NCBI RefSeq assembly: GCF_001909055.1
Contig: NZ_LVWI01000025.1
Span: 62,001 to 126,000 of the forward strand
Origin: Paenibacillus helianthi
GTDB lineage: Bacteria; Bacillota; Bacilli; Paenibacillales; Paenibacillaceae
Direction: 5' to 3'
DNA: 64,000 nucleotides
Of the stretch, positions 43,429 through 51,487 are shown piece after piece. The first letter of the stretch is position 1. Each line of letters begins with the position of its first letter. The notes beneath the pieces were generated by a model. It did not search any database and was not told where the DNA came from. It saw only the letters and a program-made list of their open reading frames with translations. Both the position numbers and the translations under genes were made by a program.

Positions 43429-44655
43429 ATGGAATTACTCAGCGGGAAGACGCCCTGGGAGAGAACTTTGCCCCATTTTCCTGTATATCCTGTGCTGGAT
43501 GGGAATATCACATGCGATTGTCTGATCGTAGGCGGGGGAATGGGAGGGGCAATGGCTTCATACCGTTTGTCCAGAAGCGGAGCGAGTACTGTATTGATTG
43601 ATAAAAGGGCTGTAGGTCACGGCAGCACGCACGCCAATACAGGCTTGCTGCAGGTGGCAAATGACAAATCACTTACCTCCTGCATAAATACTTTTGGAGC
43701 AGAGGAAGGCTTATTATTCTACAAGTTATGCCGGGAAGCTGTCGGTAAAATCCTGGAACTCCCGGGCAAGCTGGATATTGATCCGCACATTATTCCCAGA
43801 AGCAGCCTGTTATATGCCAGCTTCCCGGAGGATGTTGCTCCATTAAGGCTGGAGTATGAAAATCTGGCGGCACATGGTTTCGACGCAGAATTCTGGGAGG
43901 AAGACAAGATTAAGGAACATTACTCTTTCTCCAAGCCTGCGGCACTCTACTCCAAAGGCGATGCGGATACCAATCCATTCCGTATGCTTCACAGCCTGAT
44001 TCATAAGGCCCACGCAAGTGGTGTCCGGGTATACGAACATACGAAGGCCCGCCATTTGGAGTTCGGTACAGACGGGGTCACCTGCTACACAGAGCAAGGC
44101 CGGATTTCCGCCAAAAAAGTTATTTTTGCGATGGGTTATGAAACTCAGGAGATGAAAAAAGACCGGGGAGCCGAGCTGATTAACACTTACGCGATCATGA
44201 CCCGGCCCTTGAAGAAATTCCCCAAATGGCATGAGCAGAGCATGATCTGGGAAACGGCCCGGCCTTATTTGTATTTCCGCACGACTATTGATGGACGCAT
44301 CATTGCAGGAGGCAAGGACGAACAGTTAACGGGTCCCTTGGAGAGGGAAACCAGAGTGCTGTCCCAGAGCCAGAGGCTGCTTGAAGAGCTTGAAGCACTT
44401 TTTCCGGAGATCAAAGGAGTAGAAGCGGAGTTCTCATGGGGTGGTGTATTCGGAACCTCACGTGACGGGCTGCCTTTTATTGGTCCTCATCCAGAGTATC
44501 CCCATTGTTACTTCATCGAAGGATACGGGGGTAATGGAACGGTCTACAGTATGATTGCTGCAGAACTGCTGTCCGACATCCTGGCAGGAACAGCCCGGCC
44601 GGAGCTTGAACTATTTTCACTCACCCGGACAACCAAACCTTCTCCGGTATCATAA
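43429..44655 (+). CDS. FAD-dependent oxidoreductase, DAO family
   Basis: 408 residues. FAD-binding dinucleotide fold CDCLIVGGGMGGAMASYRLSRSG (about 29-51), VLIDKRAVGHGSTHANTGLLQ, and the C-terminal DAO signature WGGVFGTSRDGLPFIGPHPEYPHCYFIEGYGGNGT. Members oxidise amines or amino acids such as glycine or sarcosine; the substrate is not evident. The single plus-strand gene here, preceded by GGGGAG. Confidence 0.85.
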   Translation: MELLSGKTPWERTLPHFPVYPVLDGNITCDCLIVGGGMGGAMASYRLSRSGASTVLIDKRAVGHGSTHANTGLLQVANDKSLTSCINTFGAEEGLLFYKLCREAVGKILELPGKLDIDPHIIPRSSLLYASFPEDVAPLRLEYENLAAHGFDAEFWEEDKIKEHYSFSKPAALYSKGDADTNPFRMLHSLIHKAHASGVRVYEHTKARHLEFGTDGVTCYTEQGRISAKKVIFAMGYETQEMKKDRGAELINTYAIMTRPLKKFPKWHEQSMIWETARPYLYFRTTIDGRIIAGGKDEQLTGPLERETRVLSQSQRLLEELEALFPEIKGVEAEFSWGGVFGTSRDGLPFIGPHPEYPHCYFIEGYGGNGTVYSMIAAELLSDILAGTARPELELFSLTRTTKPSPVS

Positions 44656-44709
44656 GGGGCTGTTCCTTGCATTCTGTCCGCAGGGCGTCCACCCATAATC
44701 CAGCTCACC

Positions 44710-44755
44710 AAAAAGGCCGTCCCAGGCAGCCAATTTCGTGGCTTCCGGGACGACC
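44710..44755 (-). terminator. Terminator after the fumarate-reductase-like gene
   Basis: GGTCGTCCCGG / CCTGGGACGGCC-type stem with an inner AAGCC/GGCT pairing and TTTTT tail on the minus strand. Confidence 0.82.
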
Positions 44756-44776
44756 CTCAGGTAAAAAGCTGATCTG

Positions 44777-46306
44777 CTATTGTGCTTGTACGAATTCAGC
44801 CGACTTAATTCCTGCTTGACGTCCGAAAATAATAATTTCTGCTACAGAGTTGCCGCCGATCCGGTTTTGACCGTGCAGTCCGCCCACCACTTCACCAGCC
44901 GCGAACAGACCTGTGATTGGTTGACCTTCTTTATTAAGCACTTCTGTGTTCGTATTAATCTTCACACCGCCCATGGTGTAGTGGATCCCAGGGCCAATTT
45001 TGATTGCGTAGAATGGCGCACCGGACAGGTCGTGATCCATACCGGTAGTTCTGCCGAATTCGGCATCCTTTTTATTCTTCACCGCAGTGTTCCATGTGTC
45101 TACGGTTGTCTTCAGCTGATCTGCAGGAACACCCATTTCTTTAGCCAAGGCTTCGATGGAATCACCCTTAAGAACAAATCCCATTTTATCATACTGTTCA
45201 ATCGCTTTGACACGGGATCTGACACCGGAATCAAAGACAAGGATCGCAGCCTTTTCAGGAAGCTTATTAATGGCTGCGGTGACATGATCCCGGGTATCCA
45301 TTTCGTTAACAAACCGTTTGCCTTCACTGGAGACGAGTAGAGCGCCTTCCCCGCGAACAGCTTCCCCGATCAGATAGGATTTCTCCTGCTGTACTGTCGG
45401 GTGAACCTGGATTTGATCCATATCAACGGTTGTACCGCCGAGTTTCTCAATCATCTTAATGCCATCGCCGGTGCTGCCAATCTGGTTGGTGGTTACTAAC
45501 CCTTCCAAATCAGGTCTAACCTCAGCAATCATTTCCTTATTGGCTCCAAAACCGCCGGTTGTCACAATCACAGCAGAACCTGTTATTGTTTTTTCATCTG
45601 CCTGGTTAAAGAGAACCTTGACTCCATTAACCTTACCGTCTTTTTCGGTAATTTCCTTAACATCAGCATTCACGAATAGTGGAATGCCTTTTTCTTGTAC
45701 GTTTTTCACCAATCCTTTGACCAGGTATTGCCCTACTGCCGAACCGTCTTCAGGACGGTGTGTGCGCTTTTCCTTCATACCGCCGGTAATCGTGATGTTG
45801 TTCAAACGGATTCCAATGGAATCCAGCCAGTCGATCGCACTCGCGGAATTGTCAACGAAGAAACGAAGCATCTCTTTGTCATTGGTACCATGACCGCCCT
45901 TTAGGGTCTCTTCATAAAATAAATCATTGCTGTCTTCAATGCCTTGCTCTTTCTGGAACTTCGTCTGCGAAGCATTCATTCCGGAAGAGGATTTGGACGT
46001 ATTGCCGCCAGCTACCGGCATCTTTTCAAGGATAACCGGATTCAGGCCTTTAGCCTTGGCCTCAAGCGCTGCCGACATGCCGGCACCACCCGCACCCACA
46101 ATAATGATATCGTATTTATCTTTTAATTGATCGTACGGAGTATAACTTGCTTCAGATGCCCCTGAAACTGCTTCTGTTTCTTTTTTGGTCTCAGTGTTCT
46201 TACTCTTGCTCTCAGCGTTGTTGCTGTTGCCGTTGTTGCCGCATCCCGCGATCACCAGCATAACAGAAAGAATGAGAATAAGAGCAGCGGCTGCTTTCTT
46301 TTTCAT
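44777..46306 (-). CDS. Lipoprotein flavoprotein, fumarate-reductase/flavocytochrome c family
   Basis: 509 residues from ATG 46306 (MKKKAAAALIL). Signal peptide with lipobox LVIAGC, so lipid-anchored outside the membrane at Cys22; Asn/Ser/Lys spacer to about 60. FAD-binding YDIIIVGAGGAGMSAALEAKAKG, then NTSKSSSGMNASQT, VHPTVQQ, the proton-donor Arg in GEAVRGEGALLVSSEGKRFVNE and IHYTMGGVKI, which match the catalytic regions of soluble fumarate reductases. No haem c motif (CxxCH) and no FMN-binding domain is present, so the electron donor is unknown. The DcuS/DcuR-type system upstream on the same strand suggests C4-dicarboxylate or similar control. Substrate could be fumarate, urocanate or another enoate. 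Confidence 0.87.
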   Translation of the reverse strand: MKKKAAAALILILSVMLVIAGCGNNGNSNNAESKSKNTETKKETEAVSGASEASYTPYDQLKDKYDIIIVGAGGAGMSAALEAKAKGLNPVILEKMPVAGGNTSKSSSGMNASQTKFQKEQGIEDSNDLFYEETLKGGHGTNDKEMLRFFVDNSASAIDWLDSIGIRLNNITITGGMKEKRTHRPEDGSAVGQYLVKGLVKNVQEKGIPLFVNADVKEITEKDGKVNGVKVLFNQADEKTITGSAVIVTTGGFGANKEMIAEVRPDLEGLVTTNQIGSTGDGIKMIEKLGGTTVDMDQIQVHPTVQQEKSYLIGEAVRGEGALLVSSEGKRFVNEMDTRDHVTAAINKLPEKAAILVFDSGVRSRVKAIEQYDKMGFVLKGDSIEALAKEMGVPADQLKTTVDTWNTAVKNKKDAEFGRTTGMDHDLSGAPFYAIKIGPGIHYTMGGVKINTNTEVLNKEGQPITGLFAAGEVVGGLHGQNRIGGNSVAEIIIFGRQAGIKSAEFVQAQ

Positions 46307-46658
46307 GTTGAATCTTGCCCCCTTGTGCATATTTTCACAATTATCATAGCGGCAAAGGGGCAGTTGATGGAAGCTTACGTAATTAAAGAAATCGTTAAGT
46401 AACTAAAGTAAGCGGATTTTATGGGATGAAGTTTAAACTTTCCTCAAGGCTCATAGAAAAAGTGATCTTTTTAAATTACATTATATTTCCAATGAAGGAT
46501 GTTTCTCATTGAATGTAATCAATAGTTCATTCAAGAATAGGAATCTGAAGCAAAGTGGAATAAGTATAACTAAATGGGCTGAATCTTTACAAACAGATGG
46601 TTTTAATGGGATTTTGTACACCTAATCCTGCATAATCATCCCATAGGGTTGCTTTCAG

Positions 46659-46733
46659 CAGAATTAGTGGTACTTTTTCCCACATAAGACACCCCATAAG
46701 CCAAATGAGCTCAATTAGTGATATTTTTTCCAC
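46659..46733. repeat. Two further copies of the GTGGAAAAAGT repeat (inverted orientation)
   Basis: AGAATTAGTGGTACTTTTTC (from 46659, ending CCAC at 46682) and CAATTAGTGATATTTTTTCC (from 46712, ending CAC at 46733). Read on the minus strand both begin GTGG(G)AAAAA and end ACTAATT, like the copies at 19444-19622. The rest of the gap 46307-46658 has no gene that I can support. Confidence 0.65.
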
Positions 46734-47450
46734 CTAAATATATTTAGCAATAATTCCCTGGCCTTCAGCCGCCACAGTATACATATATACCGGCCTGCCC
46801 ACCGCTCCATAACTGATCTCCATCTCCAGAATACCCGCCTCTGTGAGAAACGCCAGGTATTTCCGGACGGAGATCCGCGAAATCGGAGCCGCTGCTGTGA
46901 TATCCTCGGTCGAAAACACCGGTTGCTCCAGCTTATGTATAATGCTCCAAATGCTCTCCAGCGTACCTTCGGTAAGACCCTTGGGCAGTGTGCCGCTCTT
47001 GTCCTCCTCGGTACCGAGAGAATGACGCAGAAGCTTATCCAGCTGCTCCTGACTGAGGTTCTCTTTATGCTTCATCAGAGCGTAATCCTCACGGTACGCG
47101 GACAGCGCCGCCTGAAAGCGGGAGAATTCAAATGGCTTGATCAAATAATCAACGGCCCCCAGCTGAAGGGCTTTGCGGATGCTCGAATTATCGCTGGCTG
47201 CAGAAATGACGATAATGTCGACCATACTCCCCTGCTCCCGCAAAGCGGATAACAGCTGCAGACCGCTGGTACGCGGCATGTGGAAATCCAGTAGAATGAG
47301 ATCAACCGCAAGCTCCTCAAGCATCTGCACGGCCTCATCACCTGAAGCAGCCCAGCCCGCGAACTCAAAGCCCTGAATCTGCTCCAGGTAATGGCGGTTA
47401 AACTTGGCTACCATCGGATCATCTTCAACGATCAGCACTTGTATGGTCAT
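46734..47450 (-). CDS. Response regulator, CitB/DcuR type
   Basis: 238 residues. Receiver domain 1-120 with Asp10/Asp11, phospho-acceptor Asp55 (LILLDFHMPRTSG) and Lys in YLIKPFEFSRF. The output domain has LESIWSIIHKLEQPVFSTEDITAAAPISRISVRKYLAFLTEAGILEMEISYGAVGRPVYMY, the winged helix of the CitB/DcuR/MalR group. Start overlaps the kinase stop by 4 bases. The likely target is the neighbouring lipoprotein flavoprotein gene. Confidence 0.92.
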   Translation of the reverse strand: MTIQVLIVEDDPMVAKFNRHYLEQIQGFEFAGWAASGDEAVQMLEELAVDLILLDFHMPRTSGLQLLSALREQGSMVDIIVISAASDNSSIRKALQLGAVDYLIKPFEFSRFQAALSAYREDYALMKHKENLSQEQLDKLLRHSLGTEEDKSGTLPKGLTEGTLESIWSIIHKLEQPVFSTEDITAAAPISRISVRKYLAFLTEAGILEMEISYGAVGRPVYMYTVAAEGQGIIAKYI

Positions 47451-49051
47451 CTGTTCTCATCCTCCTTCACCGTATATGGGATATCGGCTATAAATGTAGT
47501 TCCCGGCTCCAGGCCGGGTATGATCTGGAGCTGGCCATGCAGCTTCTCCACACTTTTACGGACCAGATAGAGTCCGATTCCCCTGTGTTCTCCCTTGGTG
47601 GAGAATCCTTGCACAAATATATGCTCCCGAAGCGCTTCAGGGATTCCCGGTCCGCTGTCACTCACTGTGGAGATCAGGCGCCCCCGGTCGTAATCAAAAG
47701 CAAGCTCAATTTCCTTAACGCTGTGGCCTTCGAGTACTTCCATGGCATTGTCGAGTAAATTACCGGTAATGGTAATCAGTTCATGCATCACTTGCGGATC
47801 TGCAGATTCTGGCAGATAGCTGTCCTCTGTCAGCAGCAGCTCAATCCCCGCTTCCCGGGCCCTGCTAAGTTTCCCCAGCAGAAAGCCGGCCATAACCGGG
47901 TCCTTGATCTGCCTCGTAATGGTACCAATCTCATTCTGGTAGTTGCTGACGGTCCCCGAAATATATTGCTGCAGTTCATCGTACAGGCCCATATGAGTCA
48001 TTCCCATGATAACATGGAGCTTATTCATATATTCATGCGCCCCTGCCCGCAGAGCATCCGCATAGACGGAAATTCCGGACAGCCGTTCCGCCAGTACTGC
48101 AAGCTCGGTCTTGTCCCGGAACGTAGCAATGGCCCCCGCAATCTGACCATTCACACGGATCGGAACACTATTGGCCAAGATGGAGATGCCATTCAGCTCC
48201 AAATTCTGATCTTGCCTTGCCTCACCGCTGACCAGCACCTGCTCCAGGCGCAGCTCCGGCCAATAATCGGTGATATGCCGGGTCATCGCGTTGCCTGTAA
48301 TACCAGCCGTTCCCAGAAGCCGTTCCGCTTCTACATTGATCATGGTGATCCGGGCTTGATCGTCGACCGCAATAATACCCTCACGTGCAGATTGAAGCAT
48401 GGCACTGCGCTCTTGCAGCAGCTTAGAGATATCGGATGGCTCCATGCCGAACATCATCTGTTTGATTTTCCGGGCCAATACCATTGCTCCTCCGGCTCCA
48501 AGCACGGCACCAGATAGCAGGATTGCAATAATTGTCCATTCATTTTGCCGGATCAGCTTGTGTACCCGTTCCATGGAAAGGCCCACTACGACCACTCCAA
48601 CCTGGGAACCCCTGTTACTGTACACGGGGACGAAAGCCCGCAGCGATTTGCCTAGCAGTCCCTCTCCTTCAGAGATACTTTCTTCGCCGCGCAGCGCAAG
48701 CTCTTGCCCTCCCCCGACGAAGGCCTTACCGATCCTCGAAGCATCGGGATGTGAATACCGGATACTGTTCATATCGATGACTACGACAAACATAATATCA
48801 TTGCGGCGGGTGATTTTGGAGGTGTAGGCCTGAATCTCCTTGCTGTTCCCTTCACTGAGTCCCTCTGACACCAGCGGCATCAAAGCAATGGTCCGGGCTA
48901 TAGCGATTGCCTTATCCTCCAGCGCATGTCTGGTCTGCGGAATAATCTGATTTCTGAAAATAATGTATAGCACTACCATGACCAGCATCACTACGGCGGA
49001 GACCATGACCGTAACCTTTGTCCTCAGACCGTAATCCTTTTTCTTGGCCAA
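47447..49051 (-). CDS. Sensor histidine kinase, DcuS/CitA type
   Basis: 534 residues. TM1 about 13-33, extracytoplasmic PAS domain about 34-170 (SIRYSHPDASRIGKAF is the CitA/DcuS ligand-site region), TM2 about 171-193, cytoplasmic PAS about 215-310, phospho-acceptor His339 in AGAHEYMNKLHVIMG, and ATPase motifs NLLDNAME, DSGPGIP and GIGLYLV. This class senses citrate, fumarate or malate outside the cell. Operon with the response regulator. Confidence 0.92.
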   Translation of the reverse strand: MAKKKDYGLRTKVTVMVSAVVMLVMVVLYIIFRNQIIPQTRHALEDKAIAIARTIALMPLVSEGLSEGNSKEIQAYTSKITRRNDIMFVVVIDMNSIRYSHPDASRIGKAFVGGGQELALRGEESISEGEGLLGKSLRAFVPVYSNRGSQVGVVVVGLSMERVHKLIRQNEWTIIAILLSGAVLGAGGAMVLARKIKQMMFGMEPSDISKLLQERSAMLQSAREGIIAVDDQARITMINVEAERLLGTAGITGNAMTRHITDYWPELRLEQVLVSGEARQDQNLELNGISILANSVPIRVNGQIAGAIATFRDKTELAVLAERLSGISVYADALRAGAHEYMNKLHVIMGMTHMGLYDELQQYISGTVSNYQNEIGTITRQIKDPVMAGFLLGKLSRAREAGIELLLTEDSYLPESADPQVMHELITITGNLLDNAMEVLEGHSVKEIELAFDYDRGRLISTVSDSGPGIPEALREHIFVQGFSTKGEHRGIGLYLVRKSVEKLHGQLQIIPGLEPGTTFIADIPYTVKEDENR

Positions 49052-49084
49052 TGCTGTATTCCCCCTGTTCCAACCTACTATTGA

Positions 49085-50296
49085 CTATAAGAGGGATTCC
49101 TCCGCTTTGCGCTTCAGCAGCCGGTGCAGTGTAAGCCAGCTTCCCAGCGGAGCAGCGCCCAGGAGAAGCATCAGCAAGGTAATCACACGGGGCGATTCGT
49201 TAACTGATAGCATGGCTATGAATACAAAAACGCCCAGAATCTTGCCCGTCATCAAACAAAGCTCCCTCAGAACCACCAGTTCTACCCGTTTGCCCACACT
49301 CTCCTTCGACTCGCCCATCAGGTCAAAGCTGCTGGAGGTCATGGGCAGCATATATAATGGAAGAAAGAGGGATGTTCCAATACCCATAATCAGTAAGGTG
49401 CCGTAGCTAACCCTCCAGAGGAGCGGAGTAATGACAGCAATCAGCAGAATGCCTCCGGCGAGCATCCCACCGGAACGGAGTCTTGGTTTGAACCATTTGC
49501 CGGCAGCATAGTAGCTGACCAGTGAAACCGCTGAAGTGATCAGTGCAAATTGTCCCAGCTTGCTTTCTTCTTTAGCGGCTATGTACACAAGAAGACCAAT
49601 CAGAAAGGAAAATACGCCCTCCCGCAGTCCCTGAAATACCAAGGCTGCCGCTGTCGGTCTCCATGCACTGCCCTTGCGGTGCAGCTCCCTCCATGGTTCT
49701 TTCCACAAATAAGCCCCTTCACTCTTACGTTTCTTAAGAAAAAAGCTTAAGCCCACGGCTACTCCGTATATGGAGAGCGATAAAATAAACACTAGGCGAT
49801 AACCGCGCTCTCCATGCAGAGCAGTGATAATCCAGCCTGATACCCAAGGCCCGACGATACCCGTGAATGAACCCAGTAATCCCATCCAGCCATTGAAAAA
49901 GTCCCGGTTACCTGCATCCGTTATCTCAAAATAAACAATGTTGAAGGCCAGCCAGAATAATCCGATCGCTATGCCCAAAATCAATCCAAGCGGCCATATA
50001 TAATTAACCGCCCGATTACCCAGCCACAGTACGAGCAAATAAAAAAGGCCCGAAACGGCCAGGCCCAGCCGCAGGGCGTTCATCTTGTTATGTTCCTTAA
50101 CCCATTTCCCGGCCAGCCAGAAGCTTAGACCCACGGCCAATTGCTGAGCTACTGTAAACCAGCCGACCATAGAAAAATCCTGCCTGCTCTTCCATAAGTA
50201 GACGTTCAAAAATGTACCTGCCAGCACAGTGGCCAAGGAACATAATCCGTTGACCGCGAGCAGCAGTACCTCTTGTTTTTGCGATGAATTCTTCAT
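49085..50296 (-). CDS. MFS transporter
   Basis: 403 residues from ATG 50296 (MKNSSQKQEVLL), with AGGAGG 6 bases before; a longer frame that begins in the upstream zinc-ribbon gene is rejected. About 12 hydrophobic helices, in two halves separated by a charged loop (FFLKKRKSEGAYLWKEPWRELHRKGS). Between TM2 and TM3 lies LAGKWVKEHNKMNALRLGLAVSG, a degenerate MFS loop. No substrate clue; close in style to the Bacillus YqgE/YttB group. It is followed 33 bases later by the DcuS-type kinase gene, so it may be transported-substrate related, but this is speculation. Confidence 0.82.
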   Translation of the reverse strand: MKNSSQKQEVLLLAVNGLCSLATVLAGTFLNVYLWKSRQDFSMVGWFTVAQQLAVGLSFWLAGKWVKEHNKMNALRLGLAVSGLFYLLVLWLGNRAVNYIWPLGLILGIAIGLFWLAFNIVYFEITDAGNRDFFNGWMGLLGSFTGIVGPWVSGWIITALHGERGYRLVFILSLSIYGVAVGLSFFLKKRKSEGAYLWKEPWRELHRKGSAWRPTAAALVFQGLREGVFSFLIGLLVYIAAKEESKLGQFALITSAVSLVSYYAAGKWFKPRLRSGGMLAGGILLIAVITPLLWRVSYGTLLIMGIGTSLFLPLYMLPMTSSSFDLMGESKESVGKRVELVVLRELCLMTGKILGVFVFIAMLSVNESPRVITLLMLLLGAAPLGSWLTLHRLLKRKAEESLL

Positions 50297-50361
50297 GCTC
50301 TTCCTCCTTGCCGGACGTGTCTGCTTAACATGCCCAGCTCGCGGAGAAACCATAACGTGTA

Positions 50362-50907
50362 TTACTTGGTGCCGGTGCTCAGATTGCGCACAAGCTGAAT
50401 GCGGTCCTCCTGCGCCAGGCTGTGCTGTACATGAAAGCACGAGGGGCAGACAAAGAGATTCAGCGAGAACGGCGGTTTCAGGACAGGTCCTCCCAAGGCT
50501 TCTGGTGAGGATGGCTCGAAGCCCTCAACGTTCTGGGTTCCGGAGAGCAGCATCAGCTCATGACACTGCGGACACTCAGGCGCTTCCAGCTGTGCCGCCA
50601 GAATGGCGGATACGCTTGACTCATAGCGCTTCAAATCATAATCGTCTCCGAATTGGACGAGTGTATTGAAGATCGGCACTACGCCATCCTTGTCGCTGTC
50701 ATCCCACAGATCTTCGTCGCTTACATCTTCTGGCTCCGGTTCCACTACATCTTCCGGCTCGTCTTCATCCTCCAGGTCATCTACACCCAGGGTTACTGTA
50801 CGGTAGCCGCTAAGTTCATTGTTACAATGGGGACAGGTATCCTCCGGTCCGAACTCCTCGTCCCACACAATTTCCGTATGACACCAAGGGCAAACTGTTG
50901 TTTCCAT
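50362..50907 (-). CDS. Zinc-ribbon protein of unknown function
   Basis: 181 residues. Starts METTVCPWCHTEIVWDEEFGPEDTCPHCNNELSGYRTV, a two-CxxC zinc ribbon. A very acidic middle (about 43-75: DDLEDEDEPEDVVEPEPED) follows, then a second ribbon, CPQCHELMLLSG and VCPSCFHVQHS. No family name known to me beyond its occurrence in Paenibacillus next to DUF350 genes. Downstream of DUF350 and the 26-residue membrane peptide on the same strand. Confidence 0.75.
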   Translation of the reverse strand: METTVCPWCHTEIVWDEEFGPEDTCPHCNNELSGYRTVTLGVDDLEDEDEPEDVVEPEPEDVSDEDLWDDSDKDGVVPIFNTLVQFGDDYDLKRYESSVSAILAAQLEAPECPQCHELMLLSGTQNVEGFEPSSPEALGGPVLKPPFSLNLFVCPSCFHVQHSLAQEDRIQLVRNLSTGTK

Positions 50908-50940
50908 CTGAAATATCTCCTTCTTACCTCACATTTGAAT

Positions 50941-51021
50941 TCAATTTATCATTAGATATATTATACCGGCCGCTATAAAAGCCAGGGCAGAAAAGAACAG
51001 AACCCGTACCAAAATCTTCAT
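50941..51021 (-). CDS. 26-residue single-helix membrane peptide
   Basis: ATG 51021, stop 50941. Sequence starts MKILVRVLFFSALAFIAAGI and ends IYLMIN: a basic start and one transmembrane helix. GGGGTGTGG provides a ribosome binding site, and the ATG is 15 bases after the DUF350 stop; the following zinc-ribbon start is 33 bases on. Too short for homology; tight packing in the operon is the main support. Confidence 0.5.
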   Translation of the reverse strand: MKILVRVLFFSALAFIAAGIIYLMIN

Positions 51022-51036
51022 TTTCCACACCCCACT

Positions 51037-51456
51037 TTAAAAAATAGCGGCACCAATCACATAGGACAGGGACACGGAAATCAGCATGGCAGTTAGACCA
51101 ACAGCCCGGTTGTCTGCGGCGATCTCATCATCGATGGAAAAGACCGGAGTCAGGAACTCAAAGAGGAAATAGGCGAGCAGCAGCAGTAGAAATCCCACCA
51201 CCGACCATTTCATCGTTTCGTAGATTGAGGCTCCCGCATCAATACTGAAGCGCAGAATGTTACAAATGCCGAAGATTTTGCCTCCGGTGGCCATGGCTAC
51301 AGCCACATTCCCTTTGCGGATTTCTTCCCAGCAGTTATATTTGGTGACCATTTCGAAGAAGGACAGAAATACCACAAGGCCAAGTATGGCCACTGTGAAG
51401 TAGCCGAGCAGCGCACCCAGCGGATGATCCAGCAAAAGATCAATATTTTCTTGCAT
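51037..51456 (-). CDS. DUF350 membrane protein
   Basis: 139 residues, four helices arranged as two repeats of two: YFTVAILGLVVFLSFFEMV, NVAVAMATGGKIFGICNILR, KWSVVGFLLLLLAYFLFEFL, NRAVGLTAMLISVSLSYVIG. The EIRKGNVAVAMATGGKIFGI motif is diagnostic for DUF350 (YjfL). Such genes sit with membrane stress and polyamine synthase-like genes in other bacteria; role unknown. Starts 31 bases after the mutS2 stop. Confidence 0.88.
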   Translation of the reverse strand: MQENIDLLLDHPLGALLGYFTVAILGLVVFLSFFEMVTKYNCWEEIRKGNVAVAMATGGKIFGICNILRFSIDAGASIYETMKWSVVGFLLLLLAYFLFEFLTPVFSIDDEIAADNRAVGLTAMLISVSLSYVIGAAIF

Positions 51457-51487
51457 GCTTCTCCCTCTTTCTGCTGGACTCCAGCCG

